Notes under the pieces: model-generated
What the model was told of the DNA's origin: nothing
The model's database searches: none
What the model saw: the letters and a program-made list of their open reading frames with translations, nothing else
DNA from: Bacteroidales bacterium
GTDB lineage: Bacteria; Bacteroidota; Bacteroidia; Bacteroidales; UBA10428
DNA: 64,000 bases
Reading direction: 5' to 3'
Assembly (NCBI GenBank): GCA_016931575.1
Contig: JAFGEO010000035.1
Span: forward strand, 1-64,000
Translations under genes and position numbers: made by a program
Shown: piece by piece, positions 1-11,500 of the stretch
How the letters are laid out: every line of letters begins with the position of its first letter
How positions within the stretch are numbered: the stretch's first letter is position 1

Positions 1-3000
1 GACCTGTGGATCGGGACACGAAATGGTATCAGCTACCTCAATTTTGAGCGACAGGCCTTTGCCTACCTAAACTCCTTCAGCTGTGCACCAACAAACCTGA
101 ACAATAGTGAAGTCTATGTCCTCTGGGAAGACAATGAAAAAAAACTCTGGATGGGGACGGAAAACGGAGGAATAAATATTTTTAATCCAGAAGCCAATAC
201 AATGCAGTATATTACTACTAATCAAGGACTTAGTAATAATTGCATCAAAGCAATTTGCCCCGATGGCATGGGAAATATCCTTATTGGAACATACCTGGGG
301 GGCATGAACCGTTATAATCCGGTAACGGGCAAAAATAAGATCTATTTACACGATGAAAATGACACCAGTTCCCTAAGCGACAATTCCATTTGGGTGATCT
401 ACACCGACAGTCAGGGCAGAATATGGGTAGGTACCTATTCAGGAGTTGATCTTTTTGAACCTGAGAGCGGGAAGTTTAAAGATTATGGTGCAACTTTTCA
501 GGTGGATGGGGTATCCATGATTTATGAGGATATGAAGAATCGCCTGTGGATGTACTCCAGCGATCTTAAGAGACTGACCATGATAAGTCCGGAAGGTAAG
601 GTCAGACATTTCCCCTTTCAGACCCGGGCCATCACAAGCAGTCCTGATGGCTATCTCTGGATCAGCACCATGGGCGAGGGCTTACTGAAATTCGATCCTG
701 ACAAGGGTATTCTTGAGAAATATACCACCCGGGAAGGCTTGTGCAGCAATGTCATCTACGGAATGGAAAAGGTCGACGACAACTGTCTCTGGCTAAGCAC
801 GAATAACGGCCTCTCCCGCTTCGATATGAGCACGAACGAATTTACCAACTATTATAAATCGGACGGCCTGCTAAATAATCAGTTCAACTACAGCGCCACC
901 CTTAAGTGTTCCGGCAATACCCTGGCTTTCGGAGGTAAAAAGGGCGTGGATTTCGTCTACCTTTCCAAATTACTAAAAAACGAGTACATCCCTCCTGTTG
1001 TGCTGACCGGATTAAAAATATTCAACAAGCGGGTGCACGTAGGTCAAAACAAGGATGGAAAGATTCTCCTGAAAAACCTGATCTCCGAAACGGATAAAAT
1101 TTTCCTCCGGTACGATCAAAACATGATCACCTTCGAGTTTGCGGCGCTGAACTATGCTAATTCAGAGAAAAATACCTACAAATACAAACTTGAAGGCTTT
1201 GACAAAGAATGGAATGAGATAGGCAACAACCACAGTGCCACCTATACCAATCTGGATAATGGTGAGTATACCTTCAGGGTCATAGGCACCAACTCCGATA
1301 ACAGGTTTGATTCCGAGGGCCTGACCTTTCACCTGGTAATACGCCCTCCCTTCTGGAAAACCTGGTTCTTCCGGGTTATTATTATTATCCTGATCGGCAT
1401 AGTTTTCTACGTGATCTACCTGTTTATCGTAAACCGGGAAAAGCTGAAACATCAGCTGTATTTCGAAAGGCAAAATACACGCCAGCTTCAGGAACTCGAC
1501 CGTCTGAAGCACAAATTCTTCATGAATATTTCCCACGAGATCAGGACACCCCTGTCATTGATCATTGGTCCCATGGAAAAGATCCTTGCTTCCGATATGC
1601 CCCGGGAAAAGATTTTGGCGCATGTCAACCTCATGAAACGGAATACGGCAATTCTGAAGAAGCTGGTAGATCAACTTCTGGATTACCGGAAGCTTGAAAC
1701 CGGCAACCTGAAACTTGACCTTAAACAAGGCAACCTGAGCGTGTTCCTCCAGGAACTTGTTGTGCCTTTCCAGCAACTGGCCAGTGATAAGAGCATCGAA
1801 CTTGATTTCAATATTTCACATAAATCTCTGTTCTTTGCCTTTGACTCCGATAAGGTTGAAAAGATCATGAATAACCTGATCAGCAATGCCATTAAGTATA
1901 CCGATTCGGGTGGAAAGATTAACATTTCTGTCACACCTACCCTCATAGATGAGCTGGAATATTCCGATACCTATCAGCCTCCGATCAATTTTGAAGATGA
2001 AGAGATCCAAAACTTTGTTAAAATCGTTGTACGTGATACGGGGGTGGGCATTCCTGCCTCTCAGATACAACGCATATTTGACCGGTTCCGACAGATCGAG
2101 AACAGGCACCAGAAAAATACTTCCGGCGCAGGTATCGGTCTGTCACTGACTAAAGAACTGGTTAAACTGCACAAAGGCCATATCAAAGTTAAAAGTATAT
2201 CCGGCAAGGGTACGAAATTTACGGTTCTTCTCCCCTTTCTCAATCAGGAGGAGGCGGAAAGGGTCGGCAGGGAAAACAATAGCAAAGGTAAATCCTTACA
2301 GGAAAATGAGGATCTTAACAGCCTGTCCCTCGAAACCGAGAATCAGTCGAACAACCACATTATTTTGATAATCGATGACAATCCTGATATCCGGGAATTC
2401 ATAAAAAGCCATTTCGAACCTGAATACCGTGTTATTACAGCAGAAAATGGAAAGGAAGGCTGGGTAAAGGCCCTGGAACAGGTTCCTGATTTGATTATTT
2501 CGGATATCATGATGCCGGTCATTGATGGCGTAGAGCTTTGCCGCAAAATAAAGAATGATGAGAGGACATCCCATATCCCGGTCATCATGCTTACTGCCCT
2601 CACATCAAAGGAAAAACGTCTGGCTGCCATCACTGCCGGTGCTGATGATTATATCGACAAGCCCTTTGATGTGTCGCTGCTGAAGGCAAAAGCTGACAAC
2701 ATCCTCTACATCAGAAAATCGTTGCGAGAAAGGTTCAGCAAAGAACTGTTGCTAAGACCTAAAGATGTGGTTATTGCGTCTCCCGATGCAAAATTCCTGC
2801 GGAAAGTCATCCAGGTCATCGAAAAAAACATGTCTGAGCCCGTGCTTGATGTGGACTTTCTTGCCAGACAGGTCGGTGTAAGCCGTACGCAATTATACCG
2901 GAAAACCAGTGCACTCACCGACATGGCCGTTAAGGAGTTTGTCAGGGATATACGCCTGAAAAGAGCTGCACAGCTCATCTCACAGGAAAAACTGAACATT

Positions 3001-3135
3001 TCAGAAGTCGCCCTTGAAGTCGGATTTAATGATATTTCCTACTTCCGTAAATGCTTCAAGGAGAAATACGGGGTCAGTGCCAGTAAATATGTCAGGACAT
3101 TGCGAAGTGACCGTTCTTATATTCAAAAAAGATAA
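1..3135 (+). CDS. hybrid two-component system sensor/regulator (HTCS), 5'-truncated by window edge
   Basis: The frame is open from base 1, so the N-terminus lies outside the window. The visible part starts in repeated Reg_prop beta-propeller blades (recurring LWIGT/LWMGT/IWVGTYSG motifs), then a Y_Y_Y domain (about nt 1060-1340) and one membrane segment (about nt 1366-1437). Next come a HisKA domain with the phospho-His in SHEIRTP (codon 1534-1536), an HATPase domain (DTGVGIP and GAGIGLSLTKELV motifs), a receiver domain with its acceptor Asp in SDIMMP (codon 2503-2505), and a C-terminal AraC-type helix-turn-helix (about nt 2800-3100). HTCS proteins sense oligosaccharides in the periplasm and activate nearby carbohydrate-utilisation genes. 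The ligand cannot be read from sequence, and the target locus is probably upstream of the window because the downstream neighbours are housekeeping genes. Confidence 0.95.
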   Translation, partial: DLWIGTRNGISYLNFERQAFAYLNSFSCAPTNLNNSEVYVLWEDNEKKLWMGTENGGINIFNPEANTMQYITTNQGLSNNCIKAICPDGMGNILIGTYLGGMNRYNPVTGKNKIYLHDENDTSSLSDNSIWVIYTDSQGRIWVGTYSGVDLFEPESGKFKDYGATFQVDGVSMIYEDMKNRLWMYSSDLKRLTMISPEGKVRHFPFQTRAITSSPDGYLWISTMGEGLLKFDPDKGILEKYTTREGLCSNVIYGMEKVDDNCLWLSTNNGLSRFDMSTNEFTNYYKSDGLLNNQFNYSATLKCSGNTLAFGGKKGVDFVYLSKLLKNEYIPPVVLTGLKIFNKRVHVGQNKDGKILLKNLISETDKIFLRYDQNMITFEFAALNYANSEKNTYKYKLEGFDKEWNEIGNNHSATYTNLDNGEYTFRVIGTNSDNRFDSEGLTFHLVIRPPFWKTWFFRVIIIILIGIVFYVIYLFIVNREKLKHQLYFERQNTRQLQELDRLKHKFFMNISHEIRTPLSLIIGPMEKILASDMPREKILAHVNLMKRNTAILKKLVDQLLDYRKLETGNLKLDLKQGNLSVFLQELVVPFQQLASDKSIELDFNISHKSLFFAFDSDKVEKIMNNLISNAIKYTDSGGKINISVTPTLIDELEYSDTYQPPINFEDEEIQNFVKIVVRDTGVGIPASQIQRIFDRFRQIENRHQKNTSGAGIGLSLTKELVKLHKGHIKVKSISGKGTKFTVLLPFLNQEEAERVGRENNSKGKSLQENEDLNSLSLETENQSNNHIILIIDDNPDIREFIKSHFEPEYRVITAENGKEGWVKALEQVPDLIISDIMMPVIDGVELCRKIKNDERTSHIPVIMLTALTSKEKRLAAITAGADDYIDKPFDVSLLKAKADNILYIRKSLRERFSKELLLRPKDVVIASPDAKFLRKVIQVIEKNMSEPVLDVDFLARQVGVSRTQLYRKTSALTDMAVKEFVRDIRLKRAAQLISQEKLNISEVALEVGFNDISYFRKCFKEKYGVSASKYVRTLRSDRSYIQKR

Positions 3136-3365
3136 CAACGGAAGAGATTTCCTTTGAATGAGCAATTACGCTCTCATAAACCATGGTCACAGCCTAGGGT
3201 GATTTTCAGGTTTCTGGCAGAGGTACAATATCATCTGACTCCGAACAGGTGTATCTGACCGGTAAACCAAAAAAGCCCTTGAAGCTCATACCCGAAGCTA
3301 CTTCCCTGCAAAATTGGAAAGGAAATTTATTCTGACTAAATTAGGAAGATAAACTTCCTGTGAAA

Positions 3366-4574
3366 ATGAAAATTGGCATTCTGAAAGAAACAAAGACACC
3401 TCCGGACAGGCGGGTACCCTTCACCCCATATCAGGTCCGGAAGCTTGCTGATAACTATCCCATGCATGAATTCAAGGTACAGTCGAGCCCCCTGCGTGCT
3501 TACAGCGATGAGGAATACCAATCGGCAGGAATCCCGGTTACCGAAGATGTAAGCGATTGTGATATTCTGATGGGGGTAAAGGAGGTCACGCTTGACAAGC
3601 TGCAAGCTGCTAAGACTTACCTGTTCTTCTCGCATACTGCGAAAGAGCAATCACATAATCAGAAATTGTTTCAACACCTGTCCCGACTGGAATGTACATT
3701 GATCGATTACGAGTACCTGCTGGAAAACAATGTGCGGGTAGTAGCCTTCGGATACTGGGCCGGCGTTATCGGGGCTTATAATGCTATTCTGGGGTATGGT
3801 CTTCAGCACCGCAACTACGAGCTAAAACCGGCACATCACTGCAGGAACCTGGCTGAAATGAAGGAGGAATTAGGGAAAGTAAGGGCTGACATTCCAATGA
3901 AGATTGTCATTACCGGGGAGGGCAGAGTGGCAGGAGGAGCCTCTGAGATACTCCTTTCCGCAGGAATAAAACGCATACACCCTGAAGAGTTCCCCGCCTG
4001 GCAGGGCCATGAGCATGTTTTTTGCCATACAGGTCCTCAACACTATACAAGGCATTTCTCCGGAAAGGAATTTGACTTTAATGATTTTATCAGGCACCCT
4101 TCGAATTATGAATCCAGCTTCAGCTCCTACATGAATGCAGCTAATATATTGATTGCCTGTCATTTTTGGGATGTTCACAGTCCTCATTTCTTCACCCCCC
4201 TGGATATGCAAAATCCTGCGTTTAAAATACGCCTGGTATCGGATATCAGCTGTGATGTTCCCGGTCCTATCCCTACAACCCTCAGGGTATCGGAAATGAA
4301 TACGCCGTTTTACGGAGTTCATCGTTTTAGCTGCCAGGAAATTGAACCCTTTGATCCCGATCAGGTCACTGTTTCTGCCGTTGACAACCTGCCATCAGCC
4401 CTTCCGCGGGACGCATCAGAGGATTTTGGAAATGCCCTGCTGAAAAAAGTTATTCCCGAATTGCTGAAGGAAAAGCCCGGTGAAATGATCCGACGCGCCA
4501 TGCTGTTGAAAAAGGGCAGGTTGACAGAACCTTTCAGCTACCTGAAAGATTACCTGGAAGGAATCAGATCGTAA
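3366..4574 (+). CDS. alanine dehydrogenase/PNT-family oxidoreductase (saccharopine dehydrogenase-like)
   Basis: About 402 residues. The N-terminus (IGILKETKTPPDRRVPFTP) is the signature of the alanine dehydrogenase/pyridine nucleotide transhydrogenase N-terminal fold. A central segment IVITGEGRVAGGASEIL looks like the dinucleotide-binding turn. The overall pattern, with its FSHTAKEQSHNQ, DYEYL and CDVPGPIPTTLR segments, is closer to lysine-forming saccharopine dehydrogenase (Lys1-like) than to true alanine dehydrogenase. The exact substrate is inference. I chose the ATG at 3366; a GTG two codons upstream (3360) is an alternative. The gene converges on rpe and their 3' ends overlap by 11 bp. 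Confidence 0.75.
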   Translation: MKIGILKETKTPPDRRVPFTPYQVRKLADNYPMHEFKVQSSPLRAYSDEEYQSAGIPVTEDVSDCDILMGVKEVTLDKLQAAKTYLFFSHTAKEQSHNQKLFQHLSRLECTLIDYEYLLENNVRVVAFGYWAGVIGAYNAILGYGLQHRNYELKPAHHCRNLAEMKEELGKVRADIPMKIVITGEGRVAGGASEILLSAGIKRIHPEEFPAWQGHEHVFCHTGPQHYTRHFSGKEFDFNDFIRHPSNYESSFSSYMNAANILIACHFWDVHSPHFFTPLDMQNPAFKIRLVSDISCDVPGPIPTTLRVSEMNTPFYGVHRFSCQEIEPFDPDQVTVSAVDNLPSALPRDASEDFGNALLKKVIPELLKEKPGEMIRRAMLLKKGRLTEPFSYLKDYLEGIRS

Positions 4575-5214
4575 GCATCCGCTCAATGATAGCCGCAGGA
4601 TCGGTGGACTTAAAAACCGTGGTTCCCGTCACCAGAATATTCGCTCCGCTTTCAAAAAGCCTTGCAGCATTGTCGAGGGTAATGCCCCCGTCGACCTGGA
4701 TGAGGGCTTTCGACCGGGTTTTCAGAATGAGCTCCCTGACTTCCCCTACCCTGCGATAGGTGCTTTCAATGAAACTTTGCCCGCCAAAACCCGGATTAAC
4801 ACTCATAACAAGAACCAGGTCCAGGTCGGCCATCACTTCCGAAAGAACGCTTACGGGAGTGTGCGGACTGAGTGATACTCCGGCTTTCACCCCGTGTTCT
4901 TTAATTTGGAATACAGCACGCTGCAGGTATTTGCTTGCTTCCTGATGTATGGTCAGGATATCGATCCCCAGGCTGCAGAACCGGTCAATATATTTGGAAG
5001 GTTCGACAATCATCAAATGGACATCAAGCGGTTTGGATGCATGACGGGCAACAGCCTCGACAATTGGAAACCCAAAAGATATATTCGGCACAAAAACACC
5101 ATCCATTACATCGCAGTGGATCCATCCTGCAAGGCTGTTATTCACCTTCTCAATTTCACTTCCCAATACACTGAAATCTGCTGCCAGAATAGAAGGTGAT
5201 ACATATCGACTCAT
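4564..5214 (-). CDS. rpe: ribulose-phosphate 3-epimerase
   Basis: 216 residues, the normal family length. It interconverts D-ribulose 5-phosphate and D-xylulose 5-phosphate in the pentose phosphate pathway in the cytosol. The TIM-barrel signatures are present: SPSILAADF at the N-terminus, HCDVMDG (metal-binding His33 and catalytic Asp35), LDVHLMI (His66), MSVNPGFGGQ (phosphate loop) and QVDGGI with the second catalytic Asp. A -7-like TACCTTCG lies at 5232-5239 on the minus strand just upstream of the start, one mismatch from the Bacteroidota consensus. The 3' end overlaps the convergent dehydrogenase gene. Confidence 0.96.
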   Translation of the reverse strand: MSRYVSPSILAADFSVLGSEIEKVNNSLAGWIHCDVMDGVFVPNISFGFPIVEAVARHASKPLDVHLMIVEPSKYIDRFCSLGIDILTIHQEASKYLQRAVFQIKEHGVKAGVSLSPHTPVSVLSEVMADLDLVLVMSVNPGFGGQSFIESTYRRVGEVRELILKTRSKALIQVDGGITLDNAARLFESGANILVTGTTVFKSTDPAAIIERMLTI

Positions 5215-5342
5215 AGATTTTCAATTTTTGCGAAGGTAGGGAATTTTTTGGAGAGTGGGATTGATAAGCAGGGGGCAATACCTTAAGCCTTCAACTCTTC
5301 ACAATCTTCAATTCACGTTTCGCCAGGAATAATCTCATTATC

Positions 5343-5373
5343 GATGGCTGATTTTTGATGGTTGATTTTTGAT
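5343..5373. repeat. short 14-bp tandem repeat next to rpoD 3' end
   Basis: GATGGCTGATTTTT is followed directly by GATGGTTGATTTTT and the start of a third unit. This low-complexity sequence lies immediately beyond the rpoD stop codon. From memory, ATCAAAAATC-type strings of this sort are frequent between genes in Bacteroidota. No terminator stem is formed. Confidence 0.6.
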
Positions 5374-5380
5374 TTCTGCC

Positions 5381-6244
5381 CTACCCCAGATAAGCCTTAA
5401 GATTTTTACACCGTGTGGCATTTTTCAGCCGCTTGATGGCCTTTTCCTTGATCTGGCGTACGCGTTCGCGGGTAAGACTGAACTCCTCTCCGATTTCTTC
5501 AAGAGTGTGTGGGTGCTTGCCGTTCAGGCCAAAATAAAGCCTGATGATATTAGCTTCCCGGTAGGTAAGTGTTGCCAGGGCACGCTCGATTTCTTTTCGC
5601 AGGGAATCGTTCAGAAGCCCCTTATCCGGCGGAGGGGTGTCCTTGCTAAGCATGACATCGTACATGTTGCCTTCCTCCTCCTGGGAAATGGGTGCATCCA
5701 TTGATACATGACGGCTGGAACTTTTCAGGGATTCTTTCACCTCTTCCGGGGCCATTTCCAGTACCTGGGCAATCTCCTGAACGGAAGGCTCACGTTCAAA
5801 CTTCTGCTCAAGGTCGGCGAAAGTACGGTTGATCTTGTTGATCGAACCAATTTTATTTAGCGGTAAACGCACGATCCGGGCTTGCTCGGCAAGGGCCTGG
5901 AGAATGGATTGCCGTATCCACCATACAGCATAAGAAATAAACTTAAATCCCCGGGTTTCATCGAAACGCTGGGCAGCTTTAATCAAGCCGAGGTTCCCTT
6001 CGTTAATCAGGTCGGGGAGACTAAGTCCTTGATTTTGGTATTGTTTTGATACTGAAACAACAAAGCGCAGGTTGGCCTTGATAAGCTTGTTCAGAGCATC
6101 CTGATCACCCTTTTTGATCCTCCTTGCCAGGTCAACTTCCTCCTCAGCGTTAATTAGCTCCTCTTTCCCGATTTCATGAAGGTATTTATCCAGAGAGGGG
6201 GTATCCCTGTTGGTGACCTGCTTAATGATCTTTAATTGTCTCAT
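5381..6244 (-). CDS. rpoD: primary RNA polymerase sigma factor (RpoD/SigA, Bacteroidota short form)
   Basis: 287 residues, the usual short length for Bacteroidota housekeeping sigma factors, which lack region 1.1 and the large non-conserved insert of E. coli RpoD. Region 1.2 lies near [13 protein letters not shown], and region 2 includes [33 protein letters not shown] and the core promoter-melting segment [13 protein letters not shown]. Region 3 follows, and region 4 ends in the helix-turn-helix [19 protein letters not shown]. It directs core polymerase to the divergent TTTG/TAnnTTTG promoters of this phylum, several of which are annotated here. The gene is monocistronic, divergent from rho, with about 320 bp between them. 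Confidence 0.96.
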   Translation of the reverse strand: MRQLKIIKQVTNRDTPSLDKYLHEIGKEELINAEEEVDLARRIKKGDQDALNKLIKANLRFVVSVSKQYQNQGLSLPDLINEGNLGLIKAAQRFDETRGFKFISYAVWWIRQSILQALAEQARIVRLPLNKIGSINKINRTFADLEQKFEREPSVQEIAQVLEMAPEEVKESLKSSSRHVSMDAPISQEEEGNMYDVMLSKDTPPPDKGLLNDSLRKEIERALATLTYREANIIRLYFGLNGKHPHTLEEIGEEFSLTRERVRQIKEKAIKRLKNATRCKNLKAYLG

Positions 6245-6348
6245 GATGAAAGGCTTATCGATTAGTGGATTCAGACCTGATTAATAAGGGGCCATGGCAC
6301 TGATTCAGTTGGTTTCTTTTTTACGAATACACAGGTCGGTTTGTTACT

Positions 6349-6382
6349 CAAAACCCTACCTAAAAATAGCAATTTTTTCAAA
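6349..6382 (-). promoter_or_regulatory. candidate rpoD promoter
   Basis: Read on the minus strand, TTTG (6382-6379) is followed after 20 nt by TAGGGTTTTG (6358-6349). This matches the Bacteroidota -33 TTTG and approximates the -7 TAnnTTTG with one extra base. It lies about 105 nt upstream of the rpoD start. Seen as a motif match only. Confidence 0.35.
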
Positions 6383-6565
6383 TCTTTTATTTGCTGGAAA
6401 ATAAAATTCAGTATTATTTTGGTGTTTGACTCTAAATACTTAATATTGCATTGATTTTCCCTCTAAAGAAAGTCCGAATTCAAACACACAACTCCAATTG
6501 AAAATTTCTCTACCGTTAGTTACTACGATTTGAAATTGTATTTAAATTAATTTCCTTATACATCT

Positions 6566-8251
6566 ATGTACGATATTCTTGAATTGAATAAAAAGTTAGT
6601 CTCTGAATTGAAAGAGATTGCTAAAGAATTGAAGATTAAGAAAGTAGAAGCCTTGCGCAAGCAGGATTTGATTTACAAGATTCTTGATCAGCAAGCAATC
6701 ACCGCCACTGAAAGCAAAAAGGTAAATAAAGAGAAGAAGATAGAAACCGCGCCGACTGCAGTTGCCAACAACACGCATAACAAAAAAGATAATGCCGGTG
6801 ACAGCCGCGACAGAAAACCCCGCATCCGCAGAAAAAGAATTGACAAAATCAGTGAACCCGGAAATTTTACCAGGAAAAGTGAACCTACAGATACGGAAAA
6901 AATCGATACAGCTGTTGCTGAGGTAGAAGCTACCCTGCAGGTTAACAACCCACAACCTCCCAAAGAGGAAAGGGAGAAAGCTCCTGTTTATGAAAAGCCA
7001 AAACCCTATAAGGACCAAAAACACCGAAATTTCCAGCGCAATCATGACGGTGAGCAAACCATCACCACCGAAAGCGAGATAAAAATTCGTTTTGCAGAGG
7101 AGAAAAAGCCTGAAAGGGGTGGCGATTTTGATGGAATTATCAGCAATTCAGGAGTCCTTGAAATCATGCCTGATGGGTATGGTTTCCTGCGCTCAGCAGA
7201 CTACAACTACCTCAACTCACCTGATGATATTTATGTATCACAGTCGCAGATCAAGCTTTTCGGCCTGAAAACAGGAGATACCATAAAAGGTACTATCCGT
7301 CCTCCGAAGGAAGGTGAAAAATATTTTCCCCTGATCAAGGTTGAAGAAATCAATGGAAGAGATCCAGAATACATCCGCGACAGGGTTCCCTTCGATTTCC
7401 TCACCCCTCTTTTCCCGGAAGAAAAATTTACACTCATCCGTCAGGGTGAACCAAGCGGTCTTTCAGTTCGGGTTATTGACATGTTCTCTCCAATTGGGAA
7501 AGGACAGCGTGGTTTGATCGTTGCCCAGCCCAAAACCGGTAAGACAATCTTACTTCAGGATATTGCCAACGCCATCGCTTCAAACCATCCGGAGGCATAC
7601 CTGATCATCCTGCTCATTGACGAGCGCCCCGAAGAGGTCACCGATATGGCAAGAAATGTTAAGGGTGAAGTGATCTCATCAACTTTCGACGAGCCTGCAG
7701 AACGCCATGTCCGCGTATCAAATATCGTCCTTGAAAAAGCAAAACGTATGGTTGAATGCGGCCATGATGTGGTTATCCTGCTGGATTCAATTACACGCCT
7801 GGCCCGTGCATACAATACCGTTGCCCCTGCTTCCGGAAAAGTGCTTTCCGGTGGTGTGGATGCCAACGCACTCCATAAGCCAAAGCGTTTCTTCGGTGCC
7901 GCCAGAAACATAGAAGACGGAGGCTCACTGACTATCATCGCAACCGCCCTGACAGAAACCGGCTCGAAGATGGATGAAGTGATCTTCGAAGAATTTAAAG
8001 GGACCGGCAACATGGAATTACAGCTCGACCGTAAGCTTTCCAACCGGCGCATCTACCCTGCTGTGGACATTACAGCTTCAAGTACTCGTCGCGAAGACCT
8101 GCTGCTTGACCGCACAATGCTCAACAAGATCTGGATCCTGCGTAAATACCTGACAGACATGAATTCTGTTGAAGCCATGGAATTCATCCGTGACAGGTTG
8201 GCAAAAACCGAAAGCAATGAAGAATTCCTTATTTCAATGAACGGTGAATAA
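6566..8251 (+). CDS. rho: transcription termination factor Rho with charged N-terminal insertion
   Basis: 561 residues versus about 419 in E. coli. Residues 1-45 are a Rho_N helical domain ([20 protein letters not shown]). About 50-185 is a low-complexity, Lys/Arg/Glu-rich, probably disordered insertion, typical of Bacteroidota Rho. About 190-265 is the cold-shock-like RNA-binding domain ([15 protein letters not shown]). The hexameric ATPase core has Walker A AQPKTGKT near residue 320, Walker B VVILLDS near 400 and the R-loop/Q-loop region. Rho translocates on nascent RNA and releases transcripts. It is followed by a strong intrinsic terminator. The spacer before the start (6245-6565) is AT-rich and otherwise featureless apart from the rpoD promoter. 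Confidence 0.96.
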   Translation: MYDILELNKKLVSELKEIAKELKIKKVEALRKQDLIYKILDQQAITATESKKVNKEKKIETAPTAVANNTHNKKDNAGDSRDRKPRIRRKRIDKISEPGNFTRKSEPTDTEKIDTAVAEVEATLQVNNPQPPKEEREKAPVYEKPKPYKDQKHRNFQRNHDGEQTITTESEIKIRFAEEKKPERGGDFDGIISNSGVLEIMPDGYGFLRSADYNYLNSPDDIYVSQSQIKLFGLKTGDTIKGTIRPPKEGEKYFPLIKVEEINGRDPEYIRDRVPFDFLTPLFPEEKFTLIRQGEPSGLSVRVIDMFSPIGKGQRGLIVAQPKTGKTILLQDIANAIASNHPEAYLIILLIDERPEEVTDMARNVKGEVISSTFDEPAERHVRVSNIVLEKAKRMVECGHDVVILLDSITRLARAYNTVAPASGKVLSGGVDANALHKPKRFFGAARNIEDGGSLTIIATALTETGSKMDEVIFEEFKGTGNMELQLDRKLSNRRIYPAVDITASSTRREDLLLDRTMLNKIWILRKYLTDMNSVEAMEFIRDRLAKTESNEEFLISMNGE

Positions 8252-8270
8252 TATCGATATATATTCTAAA

Positions 8271-8303
8271 AAAGAGCCATTCCTGAAGGATGGCTCTTTT
8301 TTT
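8271..8303 (+). terminator. intrinsic terminator after rho
   Basis: Stem AGAGCCAT (8273-8280) pairs with ATGGCTCT (8290-8297), extended by flanking A/T pairs, and is followed by a run of seven or more T. It lies about 20 nt past the rho stop. Confidence 0.9.
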
Positions 8304-8527
8304 AGGTAAAAGATAAGGACCCGTTCCTTTTGTTTTTTCGTATTTTTTTTGAAACAATTTCCCGGAGAATCAGTATGAGCAAACAACTCCTTAATCCGGG
8401 GCGATCTTCAAGAGTATCAGGGTAACAACCGGGTTTGGCTGCAAGGCTTTACTCACCTTATTTGAAATCAAAATGAATAAGCTTTTAATGCCAAACAACA
8501 GTAAAAAAAACAGGTATTTATATTAAT

Positions 8528-8560
8528 TTTGTTATCTCTTTTTTGAAAAACTATCTAAAG
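8528..8560 (+). promoter_or_regulatory. weak candidate promoter for PFOR
   Basis: TTTG (8528-8531) is followed after 20 nt by TATCTAAAG (8552-8560), two mismatches from TAnnTTTG, 22 nt before the PFOR start. The rest of the 8304-8582 spacer is AT-rich and I see no other feature in it. Confidence 0.25.
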
Positions 8561-8582
8561 TGTTAAATATAAGCGTATTAGT

Positions 8583-11500
8583 ATGAAAAAATTTATTACG
8601 TGTGATGGGAATTATGCAGCCTCGCATATTGCCTATATGTTCAGTGAAGTAGCAGCTATTTATCCCATTACTCCTTCGTCGACTATGGCGGAATACATTG
8701 ATGAATGGTCGGCTAACGGAAAGAAAAATATTTTCGGTGAAGTTGTGAAAGTCTCAGAAATGCAGTCAGAAGGAGGCGCAGCAGGCGCTGTCCACGGATC
8801 GCTGCAGGCAGGAGCATTAACGACTACCTATACCGCCTCTCAGGGCTTACTGCTGATGATCCCGAACATGTACAAGATCTCTGGTGAATTGCTTCCCGGC
8901 GTTTTTCACGTTTCGGCACGTAGTCTTGCTGCACAGGCACTTTCCATCTTTGGTGACCACAGCGATGTGATGAGCGCACGCCAAACCGGATTTGCCATGC
9001 TGGCATCTGGAAGCGTACAGGAGATCATGGACATTGCTGCAGTTGCACACCTGACTGCTATCAAATCAAGGGTGCCATTCGTTCACTTCTTTGACGGTTT
9101 CCGTACCTCACATGAGATCCAGAAAGTAGAAGCCCCTTCCACGGAGGATATGGCCAGTCTGATCGATATGAAAGCCCTTCAGGAATTCCGCATGCGTGCC
9201 CTGAATCCTGAACATCCTGTCACTCGCGGTACCGCTCAAAACCCTGATATATATTTCCAGTCGAGGGAAGCTGCCAATAAATTTTACCTGGCTGTTCCTG
9301 ACATGGTTGAAGAATACATGAAGGAAATCTCCAAATTCACCGGTCGTGAGTACCATCCTTTCACGTATTACGGTGCCCCGGATGCTGAAAATATCATCAT
9401 CGCCATGGGTTCTGTGACAACAACCATCAAGGAAACGATTGATTACATGGCTAAACAGGGTAAGAAAGTCGGTCTGATATCTGTTCACCTGTATCGCCCC
9501 TTCTCAGCTAAATACCTGATGAACGTACTGCCGAAATCTGTAAAACGCATTTCAGTTCTCGATCGCACCAAAGAACCAGGCGCAAACGGTGATCCGCTCT
9601 ACCTGGATGTTTGCGAACTATTCTATGGCAAGCAGAATGCGCCTCTGATCGTTGGCGGACGTTACGGGCTCAGCTCAAAAGACACCACTCCGGTTCAGAT
9701 CATTTCCGTATACGAAAACCTTGAGCAGAAAGAACCTAAAAACCAGTTTACCGTGGGTATCGTTGACGACGTGACCTTCACCTCTTTACCCATGAAAGAT
9801 GAGATCAGCCTGGACCACAAAGGTACTTTCGAGGCCAAGTTCTATGGTCTGGGTTCCGATGGTACGGTTGGTGCCAATAAAAACTCGATTAAAATCATCG
9901 GGGATACCACCGACAAATATGCACAGGCCTACTTCGCTTACGACTCAAAAAAATCAGGAGGAGTTACTACCTCTCACCTTCGTTTTGGTGACGACCCTAT
10001 TCGCTCGGCTTACCTGGTGAATACCCCTGACTTTGTAGCCTGCCATGTACCGGCATATCTCGACCGCTATGATATGCTGAAAGGCCTTAAGAAAGGTGGA
10101 ACTTTCCTTTTAAATAGTATCTGGGATGCTGATGAGACTGTTAAGCAGCTTCCCGATTCTGTTAAAAAGTATCTGGCTGATAAGCAGATCAACTTCTATA
10201 TTATCAATGCAACCAAGATTGCACGTGAAATCGGACTGGGCAACCGCACCAACACCATCATGCAGTCAGCCTTCTTCAAGATCGCCGAGGTGATCCCTTA
10301 CGAGCAGGCTGTTGATGAAATGAAAAAAGCGATTAAAAAATCCTTTGGAAACAAGGGTGAAGAAATCGTTCGCATGAACAACATGGCCGTTGACCGTGGA
10401 GGTGACGCCGTTGAAAAGGTTGAAGTCTCTGCTGCCTGGTCCAAACTGGATAGCAAACTGAAGACCGTAGTCCCTAAGGACGCTCCCGATTTTGTAAAAG
10501 ATGTTGTTTTCCCGATTAACAACCTGAAGGGTGATGACCTTCCTGTTAGCGCATTCCTCGGACGTGAAGACGGAACTTTCCCTGCTGGAACCACTGCATT
10601 CGAAAAGAGGGGAATTGCTGTTAACGTTCCTGAGTGGATCCCGGAAAACTGTATCCAGTGTAACCAGTGTGCTTATGTTTGCCCTCACGCTTGTATCCGT
10701 CCCTTCCTGCTGGATGAAAAAGAAGCTGCCGGACTGGCAAAAGATGTTGTTCTTCTCGACGCCAAAGGCAAAGATGTCGAGGGTTTCAAATACAGACTGC
10801 AGGTAAGCCCGATGGACTGTACCGGTTGCGGTGTTTGCGTTGAAACCTGTCCTTCAAAAGAGAAATCTCTTGTCATGAAGGCCCTCGCCACACAGGAAAA
10901 AGAGCAGGTTAATTACGATTACCTTGTTGCCGAGGTAAGCTATAAGAGCGATAAGGTTGATTTTTCTGCTTCATTAAAAAACAGTCAGTATGCTCAACCG
11001 CTGTTTGAGTTCTCAGGAGCTTGTGCCGGTTGTGGTGAAACTCCTTATATCAAGCTGATCACCCAGCTTTATGGTGACAGGATGATGGTGGCTAATGCCA
11101 CAGGTTGTTCTTCCATCTACGGCGGATCTGCCCCTTCTACTCCATACTGCGCAAATAAAGAGGGAAAAGGACCCGCTTGGGCCAACTCACTTTTTGAAGA
11201 CAATGCCGAGTACGGATTTGGTATGGCCATAGCTACCGGAAAAATGCGTGAGCGGATTACACTCCAGATGGAGGCTGCCCTCGCGGAAGGTAAAATAGAG
11301 GCTGCAACCAAAGAAGCTTTCATTGCCTGGATCGAAGGAAAAGATGATGCTGAAGCTTCAAAAGCCGCTTCTGCAAAAGTAATCGCTGCCTGCAAAAAAG
11401 AAAAAGCCCCGGTTGCTAAAGCCGTACTCGAACTGGAACAATACCTGATCAAGAAATCAATCTGGATCATGGGAGGTGACGGCTGGGCTTACGATATTGG

